Below are positions 1 through 12,700 of a stretch of DNA of 64,000 bases, one piece after another. Origin of the DNA: Codonopsis lanceolata (Eukaryota > Streptophyta > Magnoliopsida > Asterales > Campanulaceae); the NCBI GenBank assembly GCA_013146195.2, contig CM028378.1, positions 82,580,295-82,644,294 of the forward strand, in the 5' to 3' direction. Within the stretch, counting starts at the first letter, position 1. Each line of letters opens with the position of its first letter. Under the pieces are notes generated by a model, which made no database searches, was not told the DNA's origin, and saw only the letters and a program-made list of their open reading frames with translations. The position numbers and the translations under genes were made by a program.

Positions 1-572
1 AGGAATAGTTCGGGTGACTTGTTGTTGGCTTTTTCTGATTTTTATGGCCATTGTAGCAGTTTTCAAGCCGAATGTAAAGCTTTATCTTCGCCTGGCTCGA
101 CTCAAAGGTTGGTTTCATTCAATTGTCGAAATCGACTCCAAAGGTATTGTTGATAGTATCAATGGAGGTGGGTACATATCCTGGACTTGCATTTATTTAT
201 TGCGTTCCATTAAACAAAGTATTCGGGATTTGGGGATTGTTATTATTCACACCTATCGAGAGGCTAATGCTGTAGCCGATGCTTTGGCTAATTTTGGTTG
301 CGATCAGAGACGGGACTTTTTTTTTGAAAATGTCAGTGATCTTCCTGCTCAGATTCGAGGTCTTATTGCTCTTGATAAGATTGATACTGCTTATGTTCGC
401 ATTTCTTAATCCTTTTGTATTATTTCTCTGTAAGTTTCCTTTTCAAGGCAAGGCTCCTCCGTCCTCCCATTTATAAGGGCCAGGCTGGTTGTCCTCCTCA
501 AGTTTGTATTTTATTATTTAATTAATAAAATCTAGCAGGGTACCGTCCCTGTTTCCCAAAAAAAAAAAAAAT
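1..572 (+). mobile_element. LINE retrotransposon 3' end (RNase H domain, 3' UTR, poly(A))
   Basis: An open frame at 14-409 encodes the end of a plant LINE ORF2 RNase H domain of the RVT_3 type. The part resembling 'HTYREANAVADALANFGC' (near residues 79-96) is the usual conserved histidine/aspartate tail of that fold. The stop at 407-409 is followed by about 150 bp of 3' UTR and a run of 13 A at about 559-571, so the element ends there. Its 5' part lies outside the window. The 3' UTR segment at 446-515 closely matches, in reverse complement, the LINE at 57631-58016, so both belong to one family. The element lies in the same direction as the helicase gene and ends about 170 bp before its start codon. 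Confidence 0.85.
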
Positions 573-739
573 CAAATAATTTAATGCTATGAGACCGGCC
601 CGGTTCTTTTTTGATGTCTGATGGCCGATGGGCCTCTTGTGGTCTATGCTAATCGGCCCAGTCGAAAAACGGAACAAAAATGGTGAACCTGTAAGGACTG
701 AGGAGCAGGAAGAAGAGCAAAGGCGAGGCTGTGTGGGAT
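573..739 (+). promoter_or_regulatory. Putative RECQL2 promoter / 5' UTR with two TGGGCC (site II-like) boxes and a tiny uORF
   Basis: Only about 167 bp separate the LINE poly(A) from the helicase start codon, so the proximal promoter and 5' UTR must lie here or extend into the LINE. TGGGCC occurs at 629-634 and, inverted, at 655-660. Such TGGGCY (site II) boxes are known from promoters of plant housekeeping and cell-division genes. An ATG at 680-682 opens a four-codon frame ending in TAA at 692-694, which would be an upstream ORF if transcription starts before it. I see no convincing TATA box. The transcription start is not known, so the promoter and uORF roles are inferred. Confidence 0.45.
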
Positions 740-3700
740 ATGGCAACAACTGAAGAACTCTTGGAGGAACTCCTCAACGTCGAAGTCGAGCTCCTCGATG
801 TCCAAGGTCAAACACACACAACACACAAAACACACACTAAAAAGTTTATAAATGTATTCATATTTGAATGTGTTGATCATATATAAACCTAATTCTATAA
901 ACCATATTTGAATGTGTTGATCATATATAAACCTAATTCTATATTGGTTAACAATTGGAAGTTAATATGTGATATAGACGGTATGTTGAAATTGATTTTG
1001 GTTTTTGTATGTTGGTTAATTTAAACTGAACCCTGTCAAAATTCAAATTTAATCATTAAAAGATGAAGACTTGTTGAAGAAATAGGGAGTGCTATTTTTT
1101 TTGATAATGGTACTCCCTCCATTCCTAAAGAAGGACAATAATTGAGGAACAGAGGGAGTATCATTATTAAAAAAAAAAAAAACTCCTGTACTCACTCCGT
1201 TCCTCAATTGTTGTCCTTATTTGATTTTTGAGTCAAACTAGGTTTTTCAAATTAAAATATGATGTGGATATATATATATTATTATTTTTTTTCAAAACCA
1301 TAAAATACGTAAGTAATACGAACTACAAGTTTTATGATTTTGAAAAAAAAAAAGTATATGTCAAATTTTCATTTGAAAAACACTCGGTTTGACTCTCTGA
1401 GTCAAATCTAGACAATAATTTAGGAATGAAGGGAGTAATTACTCGGAACAAGAATTTCCATGGGAACCAACACATAACATTGTCTTTTACCTATGTTGAG
1501 TGATTGTTACTTTGATCAACTTCAGATCATGGACATGCATGTCTATGCATTTGTTTAGTTATGTTTGCCTGAATAAGTAGGAACGACAGCAAGAAGAACG
1601 TAGTGGTGACGAAGTGGCTATAATTTACTCAATACATTAGATTAAGCTTATGTTTGATACCCCTATTGATGTATGTATAAATTCCTCACCTCCATTCAAT
1701 GTGAATGTTGTAATGGGTCTAAAGTCACCATAGGTTTGGACTGGAGATCTCATTATAGGAACGTTATTGGGTTGCTTCAGCAATATGATAGATTTCATGG
1801 TATTCCTTAAAAGGCATCAGTTTAACTAGAAGGTCCAGTAGACACACAAGGGAATCTTCCAGAAGTTCATTACATATTCTTCGCATCCATTGTTGGTTGA
1901 TACCTGAGCTTTACATCTGAGTCTTCCTGTAGCAGGGTCTACATGTATCCACCATCATGTCCACAGTGATAACCTAATCTAAGCCACCAAAACAATATTT
2001 TCGATCGTTTCCCTCTTAATGTGCCTTTATGCTCCTATGTGGTGGGTATGGAATGCTTCCTGACATTGCGATGTTCAAGCTTTTCTGAAATGAAGTTTTG
2101 CACGTCTTGTTGACATAGTTGGGGTACAATGTTGGAGGTTTTGTCCTTCTTTGCAACAGAGTTGTTAAAGATGTGGGCATAAGCTCAAGTCCCATCAAAG
2201 CTCTCCCCTAGCACCTATTCTGTCCTAGGCCGAGCCCTGTCCATTATACGTGGGCCCTAGGCTCTGGCTCAAGATTTCACATTATATCTTATGACACTTT
2301 CTTACCATTAATTACCTCTGCTCTAATATGTAAGATTATACTTGCAAGCTTAACCATTTTGAGGTTAAGTCAAAGTTCTGGAAAGGCTTATGTTAACTAT
2401 TTATGAAGGTTAGCTGAGGGTGATTGATGGAACTTTTTTTTTTTTGATAAATAAGTGTGACCCCTTGTTGGTATGAGGATTGGAACTAAAGACCTCAAGG
2501 TCTTTGCCTAAGTGCCCTTGTCATATCTCCCACCCCTTGGGGTCGTGATTGATGGAACTATTGTAAATAGTGAATTTGTGTTTGACAATGTTACTTGACA
2601 TGGCGGAGATATTGCTACATCCAAAGATGTGAGATAAAGCTACATATCTGAATGAAACTACCTTGATTACCTGCACGATTCTTAGGGGTTCTAATTCCTA
2701 GTTCGTTAGGATATTTTGACGAAAACGAGTTTCCCGATTTTCGTTCAATATGAGCCTTATTTATCTAAGGTGTGCCCCTGTCTTGCACCTCGATTGGCCT
2801 TTAGTAACGTTGAGCTACCTGATTTCATGTGCGAACTCAGGCATCAGTGAACCTCTATCCCGATTTGTGTTGTTAATTGAGCCGAATTGCCCAATGGAGG
2901 GCCCTTTCAGATTGTTGCTCCCTTGCGTATAGACTCCCTCCCTCCCCACGCTCCTTCCTATGACTGGTGACTGCCCCAGCTTGGATGGTGGCCGGTGGCC
3001 CTTTTAGCAATGTAAGCCAATCGAATTTAGAACAAGAAGGAGAAGAAGCGATGAGACGAGGGACTAGTAGGAACACAGAATAAGGTCAAAGCTTAATTCT
3101 TAATTCAGTAATTAACTCTATCGACCCTTGAGATAGTAAATCTTTATTTTGACTACACCTAATACTACCAAGGACTACGTCCAAAATTACCAACTCAAAA
3201 TACCAGTAATTCTCTTAACTACTTAACCGGATCATAATTAATAATTGTAATGATGACCCTAAATCACCTAGCACACTTTCCCTTCACCCAAAGGTCTTAT
3301 TGGCTTATCCAACCCACTAGCTTTTGATTAGGTTTCCAAAGTTTCCCATTACTGTCCATGTTGCTAATATTTGTAGCATCACCTTTGCTATCCTAGCTGG
3401 TGATGCGTGCATTTGCCACACATAGGGGCTGCAAATGTGAAAAGTTGTTCACAATCATGTGCACATATCCAAAATTTTCGTCTTTTATCCTTGGGCATTG
3501 GCTGTGTCCTGTCACAATAAGTTTTGTTTTCCTCCTTCATTGGGATTATTATCTTTCTTTCATCTTCTCTCTCTCTCCCCCCTCCTTTTTACAAAGATGA
3601 AAGGATACAATGGGGTTAGCCTTCCTCCTTCCTTAATCCATCCCCTGAGATTTGTACGTGTTCCCTCAGAAAAGATATTCATAGTGAATCAATCAGAGGT

Positions 3701-6700
3701 GCATTAGAAGTTAAAATGTGTATGTACTATTGCACTTTCTACATAAACCATCCGGTATTTCTGTAAAAACATCTTCTATCAAGCTGTCTTTGCATTGACA
3801 AAAAATCCTTTAGTATGACTTATCAAATAAAAGCAAAAGAATCATTAGCGAACCAACTAACTTCCCTCTGATTTTTTTTTGTTTTGATTTTATGGTAATC
3901 AGATTTTTTCTTTCTTATAGCTCGAAAGAGAAAGGAAGGACATGAAGACTTAAACATTCATCAACTTCGTTGCCATAATGATAAACAAGGAAAAGGGATA
4001 CCATTTGTCTGGCTATCACCAATTTCAAATTCTGATTGCTTGACTAAGTAGGGGTTTGAAGGTTTAGATATCTAACTGATGCTACAGTTTACAGATTCTT
4101 GTTTGATATTGTGTGTTTGGTAGTGTACCTTAATCATAGAAATTTAAAGAAAACTAGTTTCTAAATGTGTAAAACCTTGTCTACTTTCAACTTGTGCAGA
4201 CCAGATAAGGTGTCTGCTTGATCGGCAAGAGAAGCTGTATGAAAGACAATCTGAACTGAAGGCAGTTCTGGAAAATTATGAAGTGTCTGAATCCCCAGAT
4301 AGAGATGGTGCAGCTCTGCATGCAGAGAACTGGTCTGGGTCATTTGAATGGGACACTCGAGCCGATGATATTAGATTCAATATTTTTGGTATATCCACTT
4401 ATCGTGCAAATCAGCGTGAGGTCTCTGCCGTCTCAGAAAGTTATTTCTATTATGTTGCATTCCACATAATAAATTCTTCATTGCAGACTCTTCTATTGTG
4501 TGCATCCTGCATTTCTTCGCTGCATAGGTGGATGCGGCAAACTCTCTACCTGATAATGAGGAGTTTGAGTGCACCCAAATATATTTCACCAGTTAGGTTC
4601 TGTTGTATATTGCTTCAATCATTTGTTGGAAACTTACTTGCAAATAAGTCAGAGGTTACAAACTGGCAAGCGGTAAAGGAATTGCCTCCTCGCATGATTT
4701 CTCTCCAACGGAGTCAAACTTACATATTGCATTTCTTTCGTTTCCTTCGCAAAACCAGTTAAACTAGATAAGTATACCATGAGTAGCTACCTTTCAGCTT
4801 TTATTCCTGTCTCGTCGTGGTATTGTCTCCCATTATTTTGGTGATCATCTAATGTATACCGTCATCAGCAATGCTAGACCCTAGGTTGCACTGATACGGA
4901 TACGCAGACACGAGATACGTGGATATAGGATTTTTGAAAAATATAGGATACGGATACGTGGGGTAATGTGTAAATATTCAAAATATAAGGACCAAAATGT
5001 AAATATTCAAAATATAAGGACAAAATAGTAAAATAGATATAGTCATATAGTAATATAGATACAAACCCACAACCCGCAGCACAATAACCTACAGGCACAA
5101 CAAACAGAGCGGCACAACAAACAGAGCAGAGTAGGAGACGACATAGTTATTAAAGGCGGAAGGCGAGAGGTCCATTTTTGAGGTGAAAGACGAGGTGAGA
5201 GGCGGGGGACCGAAAGGCGAACAAGGCAAGAAATTAAGAAAAATAGCATATATATATATATATATATTAATTTTATTGTGACATAATCCAAAACATATAG
5301 TTTTTATATTTCAAATAAAAGAGTAAGTATTGTTGTATTTTATTTTTCATAAATACACAAGCAAATAGTTTTTATATTTCATAAAAACAGTAAAAAGACA
5401 TTTCATACATAAGCAGCAGTGTTACTAAACAAAAATTGATTAGCTGTAGGCCTGTAGCAGTGTATCAAATTGTTGCATTTTTTTATAAAAAACACAAACA
5501 AACTGATTACAGCCTGTAGGCCTGTAGCAGTGCATCAAATTGCAGGAAATACAGAGTGAAAGAAGCATAGAAATAGTTTTTCATTTCATAAATACACACA
5601 CAAAAAACAACAAAGTAAACAGAAACATAGTTTAAAAAATGAAAGAAGCAGAGTAGAAGTCAATTTAACCAAAAAAACAAAAGAAGAGAAAGTAAAAAGT
5701 TTCTTGAAGACTCAGTAAAGAGAGTCAAAAACAGTGTAAAAAAAGTGAAGAAAAGAAGCAGGAAGAAATCGAATTATCATGCAATTTATCCACAAAAAAA
5801 GAAGAGAAAGTTACCTGGTTGTCTGATTGTTGAAGATGACAGACTGACAGAGTCGAGGACTTGAGGGTGAAAGACCGAAGGCTGTTCTGCGAATCCCAAA
5901 CAGGGTCGACAGTCACGAACGAACTGTGCTCTGTCTCTGTTTAGCGACCGGAAGGTATTTGTATCTCTCCTCAAAGTTGAAGAGTCTAATTGGAAGTCTA
6001 AAAGTCCAAGTCGCACGTGGGGGTAAGATGGTAAGTGTGTTTCTTTTAAGTTAAAACCCTAAAAAATTAAAAAATATGTCATATTAAGTTTTTTCTAGAA
6101 TGTTCGCCTTTGTCCGCCTCTTCTCACATCTCGCCTCTTCAAAAGGCGATTGCCTAGCCTCGCTTCTGTGTAATCGCCTCGCCTGGACCTACAAGGGGCG
6201 TAACCCCCTTGCCTCGCTTCTCGCCTCAGGCGAAGAGGCACTCGCCTTTCGTAACTATGGGAGACGATTAGAGAAACCCCAGACAAACTAGGATTCAAAG
6301 GTTTTGACTTACCTCGAAGACAAAGGCATCGTCGTGTCGAAGGCCACTGGTCGAAGCAGCAGCGGCCGATGGCTAGGGCTCGAGCGAGAGGCAAGAGCGA
6401 GGGTAGCAGCAGGTATGTCAGGGGTTTTTTGTTCGTCTGTCTCTCTGTCTCTCTCTCGTAGTCGCATAGAGGTTAGGTTAACTCGACTTTGACTTATCCC
6501 TCTTTTTTAAAACCAATTGACTGAGTTTGGAAGAAGTGTGCCCGGATTCGGGTATACGTATCCGGGTTACGGACACGCGTATCCGAAGTTTAGAGAATTG
6601 CAAATTCGCCCCCTTTACTTAGCCAAGGGCGTATCCCAAGTGTATCCGTATCCGATACGCGACACGCGACCTAGGAGGCGTGTCCGTGCATAGTCTGTAA

Positions 6701-9700
6701 AGACATTATCCAAGAGACGACTATTATTTAAAAGGATATGACACTCGTATTGCTACTTGTAGTGCGAGAGGTTTTGCTGAAAGCCTTCCCGGACATGTTT
6801 TTTTTTTTCCTTTCCAGGAGTCGAAACAAGAGGTTGAGATAGTTTGTTAGTTAGAAGCATTTGTCCCTTCGTGAGGGTGTCGGGGGTATTATTGTTATCT
6901 GAGACACATGTATTGCTACTTGAAGGGAGGTGGTAAGTGGTTCCTTTTTCTTATCTGGTTGTCTTGAGGTATGAGGGTATGGGAATTAGTGGTTTATTAC
7001 TGTGTATGATCTGCCTCAGCTGGTTTAATGCTGTGTATGATCCGCCTAGGGGTTGCGTTCTAGGAAGAGTTGTCTGATTTAGCTAGGATATGTAGGTCTG
7101 GGTGGGCTCTGTGTGTACGTCGGGGGGGGGATTTTAACGTGATTCGTATGAGTAATGAGAAGAGAGAGGGGGTTTACGATTGATGGCGAGTATGAGCGGT
7201 CTTGATGATTTCATACGTGAGTATGACTTATGAGAGATATCAAATCTCTTTCATGGGATGTTCACGTGGTCTGTTTTTTAGTCAGCGGCATGTTGCGACT
7301 CGCTTGGACATATTTCTGTCCTCCATGGGGGTGTTTCCTTTATTAGTTTAGAGAGTGCTTGGTCGGCTGGTTTCTGACTATTTCCCCATTCTAGCCATTT
7401 GGAGTAGGGTTCTACCCCCTTTCGTTTTGAGAGTACGTGGTTGTCCCATTTTAGCTTTAAGGATCCGGTGAGGGGCTGGTGGGAGGAGTGCTCGGTTCAG
7501 AAGTCGAGGCTTAGGTGGGTGAGGAGGGAGATTGCAATTCTAAGATTTTTTGATAGAGTTGCTTTTGGTAGGCAGAGGAGGGGTTTTATGAGGGAGGTAG
7601 AGTTGGAGTTTGGGGAGATAGTACATAGTCTAGTTCTCATCTCGGGAGCGATTTTGGATTTTGCCAAGAGGTTGTTTCTAGAGGAGATGTGAGTAGGCCC
7701 ATGATCGAGGGTTTAGAGTGGGGGGTAATTTGCGAGAGACGAGTGTGTGGCTTGAGATACCTTCTTGGAGGAGGAGGAAATGGGAGCGAATGTTTCTGTT
7801 GGAGGCAATAAGGCATTGACGATTTTTCGGATGGCCTTTTTTTCAGAAATGTTGGGATGTAGTCAAGAGCGATCTTATGAGGTTTATTTTGTTTAGGTGT
7901 TTTACTTAATGGTAATTGGATATTGGGTAAGAGTATCAACTGTTCTTTTATTACTCCGGTGCCTCGGAAGGATAGGTCGAGGGAGAGTTAGTGACTTTAG
8001 GCTGATCAACTTGGTTGCTAGTGTGTATAAGATTATCACTAAGGTGTTGTCCTCGCGGTTACATATACTGCTGGGTGACTCTATTTCCATGTCTCAAAGT
8101 GCACTTGTACGGGCTGTCGGAGTTTTGTTGCTGCTTTGGTTGCTAATGAGGTGGTGCAGGATGTTGAGCATGGGGTAGGAGGGGAGGTGGTCAAGCTTGA
8201 TTTCAAAAAGGCTTGCAATATGATGAATTGGCGGTTTCTTGACCTCATGATGGATTGCAAGGGTTTTGGAAGTCGTTTCGAGACTGTGGATTTCAGGGTT
8301 TTTTCGTTCCCTATCCTTTTCAGTTAGGTGCATGAGTGGTTTAGTGCTTCATGGGGGTTTGCATCAGGAGGATCCCCTTTCCCCGTTCTTATTCACTCTT
8401 ATGTCGGATGTTCTAGTAGGTTGTGAAAGGAGAGAAGGTGGGTTTAGTTGAGGGGTGTGCCGTGGGGAGGGAGGATGTGAGGGTGTCAATTTACAATTCG
8501 CTGATGTTGGATAGGGTTGTGGCTGATAGGATTGAATGTATTATGCCCAATTTTTGTGGGAAGGGACGGGAATGAGCGTGATCATTTAGTGGCTTGGGGT
8601 ACGATGTGCTTGCCTAGGAGGAGGGTGGCCTTGGCTATAGGAATCTGGTCTGTCGGAACGTCTCTCTTGTCGGTAAGTGGCTTTGGCGTTATCCTCCGGA
8701 ACCACAGTGTATCTGGCATAAGGTGATCAGGAGTAAGCTTGTTTTCCATCAGAATGGTTGGGATGCTGTATCAGCATCTCTATTACTCATCAAAGCCTGT
8801 GGAAGTGTATCTGCAAGTGCTATTCTTTGTTTCTCCCTCACACTCGGTTTGAGGTGGGAATGGAGATTTAGTGCTTTTTCAGAAAAATGTGTGGGTGGAT
8901 CAGGTTTCTGTGCAGTCAGCTTTTCCTCATTTGTATCGTCTCTCCTGTATTCACTTGGCTCCTTTTTTTGGCTTTCCTTGCTAGGTGGTTCTTCTTATTC
9001 ATACACTCTCACAGGCGCGTTTGTCTCTAGATCCTGATTCTCAGGTTTGGTTGCTAGAGGGTATGGGGAGGTTTTCTTCGTTCTTTTCATTCTCATCTGA
9101 TATAACCTCGTATTTGTTCTCCTTTTCATATGCTTGGAAAGCCCGGGTCCCTTTTAAGATTAGAGCATTTGTGTGGTCTCTAGCACTTAATAAACTCAAC
9201 GCTAATGATATGCTGCAAAAGCGTAGGCGTGGTATGTCTATTTCTCCGGATTGATGTGTGATGTGCAGGAGTCATGTGGAATCTCATGATCACCTGTTTC
9301 TACATTGTGATAGTGCCTGCTTTCTTTGGCACAATTTATTTGGGGTGACTGGTGAGGTTGGGGCCATGCCGTCTTCTATTACTTTGTTGTGGGGGTGAAA
9401 TCTAGAAGTTTTGGGAAAGATGTTAATAGGTTTATATTGTGGCAGTATGGGGGTTTTTGCTATCTTGTGGTGCCATTGTAGTTTGGACGTAGTGGAACTC
9501 AAGAACTTTCAGAGATAAAAGTTTGTCGTTGTCTTTCCTCTGGGATAGTGTGGTTTTCTTGGCTTCTCTTTGGGCATTTGCTAGAGGGGCTTTAAGTGTG
9601 GTTCCTTTTTAGAAGATTAAGCAGGACTGGTGTGCTCTTTTGTTGTAATTTTTCCTTGTTTTCCTTTTCTTTTCTTTTCTGATGGACTTCTCATCCATTT

Positions 9701-12700
9701 TATTGTACAATCTTCCTAATCTATAACATTTCTTCCTTTATACAAAAAAAGGATTGTCAGATATTAATTTCGAACATGAAACTATACCAACTTTAAGTAG
9801 CGATGAAAAAGTTTTAGGTAGTTGAGTAGATTATCAGTTACTAATATTTTGCCGAGTTGATTTGGAAGTGAATTTGGTGAAGTTGTCATAGCACTTGGGA
9901 AACCTTCATTGACTTAAAGAGCAGTACTTTGTAGAATGTATTCAATTTCATTAGTTGGTGTATATATGTGTGTGTGCGCGCGTGTCTGTTTGGTTGTATG
10001 AGGACATTATAAGAAGATTTGAACCCAATATTTCAGAGCCCTTCTAAGGAATTGAGCTATGTTTTATATACCAACGAGCTCTAGCTCAACTGGTACTGCT
10101 CAATCGAGAGGTCGAGTGTTCATGTCTCATTAGAGACACCCTGAACTTTACAACTCTCTATAAAGAGATCGGGCGTTCAAGCCTTTTCAGATGCACCGGC
10201 ACCGTTGTTGTTAAAGCCTTACCCAAATAGGCCCTATTTAGCTGTTCACTTATGATGTGATCCTAGGGCCAAGGATCGACACTTTACAAATGGAGGGTCT
10301 CAAGTGTTATGTTTGGGAAGCTAGAGGACTTTTTGGTCGCAGCAAAAGGCTTGGAATCCAAACAATTCTCAAGAAATCAGCATCAATCAGCATCTGAAGA
10401 ATCTGTCCCTGAAGACCTTTAGTCTTATCTTTTAATCACACAACCCTGGAGTTCCCTAGTGCATAAATTATGTAGTTTGCTTTAAGTATGCGTAGCCTAT
10501 ATAAGGCTTGTCTAAAACATTGTAAAAGGGGGATCTTGGATCAGTTATGCATAGTGCGTTTTTTTGAGTGTTCATACACTTGTTTCACAATTGAGTTTGT
10601 GAGTTTATCCGGTTTCTTGCACTAGAAACCAAACCTTAAACTTATCAATCTTCGTGAGTCGGGGTATTGTGGCGTTCCGTGTTCGTGGGTCGTAGGAAAT
10701 CGTGTCGACGGTTCTCGTTCGCACCCCAATATTTCTAGTCAATTGCGACTAGTGGGTCAAGGGAGACTCTTTCTATCCTTTCTCTAATTTCGTTATTTTC
10801 GTTTTTATCGTTATTCTCGTTACTTTCATTGTTCGTTGTTCTAATTCCGCGTTCTTTGTTTATTATTGAGGGTCCCGTTAATCTTCAAATCGATCTTGGC
10901 TCGAATCCGAACCCGGATTCACATCAACTTATCTTAACGGAGAGGTCGAGTGTTTAAACCCTATCAGAGGCCCTCTTGGTACTTCACTACTCTCAACCGA
11001 GAGGTCGGCTATTCAAAGTCTCACCAGAGGCACCATTTGTTCTAACCACACCAAAGACATTATATATCTATAATTGTAGCCTTTCAAGGCATTAAAATTA
11101 TAAAAAATAAGGGTTGGGGTGAGGTCTATGTCCCCTCCAACCTTTTGAAAAAAAAAGCTATGCTCATATCGGAAAAAAAATAAAATCAGACCAGAAATGG
11201 ATATTAGAACTAAAAAGAAGACCGTGAGTTCTCTAAATGCTAAAGAACGTACCCAAAATATAAATAACATAAGATAATGCTTACCCTTGATGCAATGGTG
11301 GTTTCAATCACCTCAAAAGTTTTGGTGAGACTATTCCAAGAGTGCACCTATCTCGAAAGGCCAAAGAGAATCTGGATGAATCACCCTAATTCTCTGCAAA
11401 TAGTAAGAATATATGTCGCTGAGTAAATTCTTGCATTCTCTGTGTGGAGATATTCAAAATTTTTGAAAGATCCCAGACCTCCAATACGGCTAAATAATTT
11501 TACTCTCCACCTCTTATTTCCACCTCATACAAAATCATCTGGAACTATCAACAAGAACTCCATGTATTTTTATTTTTTTTATAGATAAGTGTGACCCCCT
11601 TGTTGGTAATCATCAAAAGTACGAAACATGGAGACTAATGATAGTAATCAGTAATCACATTAGAGTATGCTGACGGTGCCAGGCAAGATGAAGCACTCAG
11701 TTGGACCTTGCTTGGTCAACCGGAGGCACCTTTGACAACGGCAAAGGTTTTATGTGTCTAGGTATAAGGCTCAAGGCTAAAAAAAGTGCACTTATTTATT
11801 AACCATTTCATGGCAAGTCAATATGCATTTCATGCAATAAGGATCATAATAGCATCTTTATTTATGTTTTCCTTGCCAGGATTATGAGTTGTATTTACAG
11901 TGGAATGGTTTTGAATCATTAGTTATTTGTCTGATTGACTAAAGATTACTTACCAGATCATTAATGCTATCATGAGTGGAAGAGATGTTTTGGTGATTAT
12001 GGCCGCTGGTGGAGGCAAGAGTCTCTGCTATCAACTTCCTGCTGTTATACGTGATGGTGTTGCTCTTGTTGTTAGTCCTTTGCTTTCACTTATTCAGGAC
12101 CAGGTGCTCTGTCCTTTTAATGTGCTACTCACTTAAATATCTGACATAACTGTTCTCTAATAGCATCCAATTGGCAGGTCATGGGTTTGGCTGCTTTAGG
12201 CATCCCTGCTTTTATGCTAACCTCAACAACTAGCAAGGAAAATGAGAAGTTCATATACAAGACCCTTGAAAAGGGTGAAGGAGAGCTTAAGATATTGTAC
12301 GTCACACCAGAAAAGATATCAAAAAGCAAAAGATTTATGTCCAAACTTGAAAAATGCCATCATGCTGGCCGTCTTTCTCTCATTTCAATTGATGTGAGTT
12401 TTGATGAGTTTCTATGTCTAAGAGCAGATTTTATTTGTGTGTGTGGGTGTGTGGGAGGGGGAGGGAAGGTGGGATGTGTTTGTCAAATAGCAGATACTGG
12501 AGCAGTAATAGGAAAGAACTTTCATCACCATTTGGAGTTGATGAGCGAAAAATTGGTCCCTCTAAATATATCATTTGTTTCAAACTAGGAGTACAAGGTT
12601 CTGCTTTGATAATCACATTGAAATAGCAATTTTGCCATTCTTTTACGTAGTTGTCTTTTGTAAAAACTGCATAGGCTTACCCTTAAATGTATCGTGCAGG

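Noticed and set aside
14..409. Host RNase H gene
   Set aside because: The fragment continues into a LINE 3' UTR and poly(A), with a family relative at 57.6 kb; it is the end of LINE ORF2.
4283..4762. 159-codon open frame starting in RECQL2 exon 2
   Set aside because: Only 4200-4420 aligns to RECQL2, in a frame that runs into intron 2 at a GT at 4421. The rest is intron read-through.
10070..10130. Functional tRNA gene suggested by the TAGCTCAACTGGTA and GTTC boxes
   Set aside because: There is no cloverleaf with paired acceptor stem and anticodon arm. The same sequence recurs in dispersed SINE copies.
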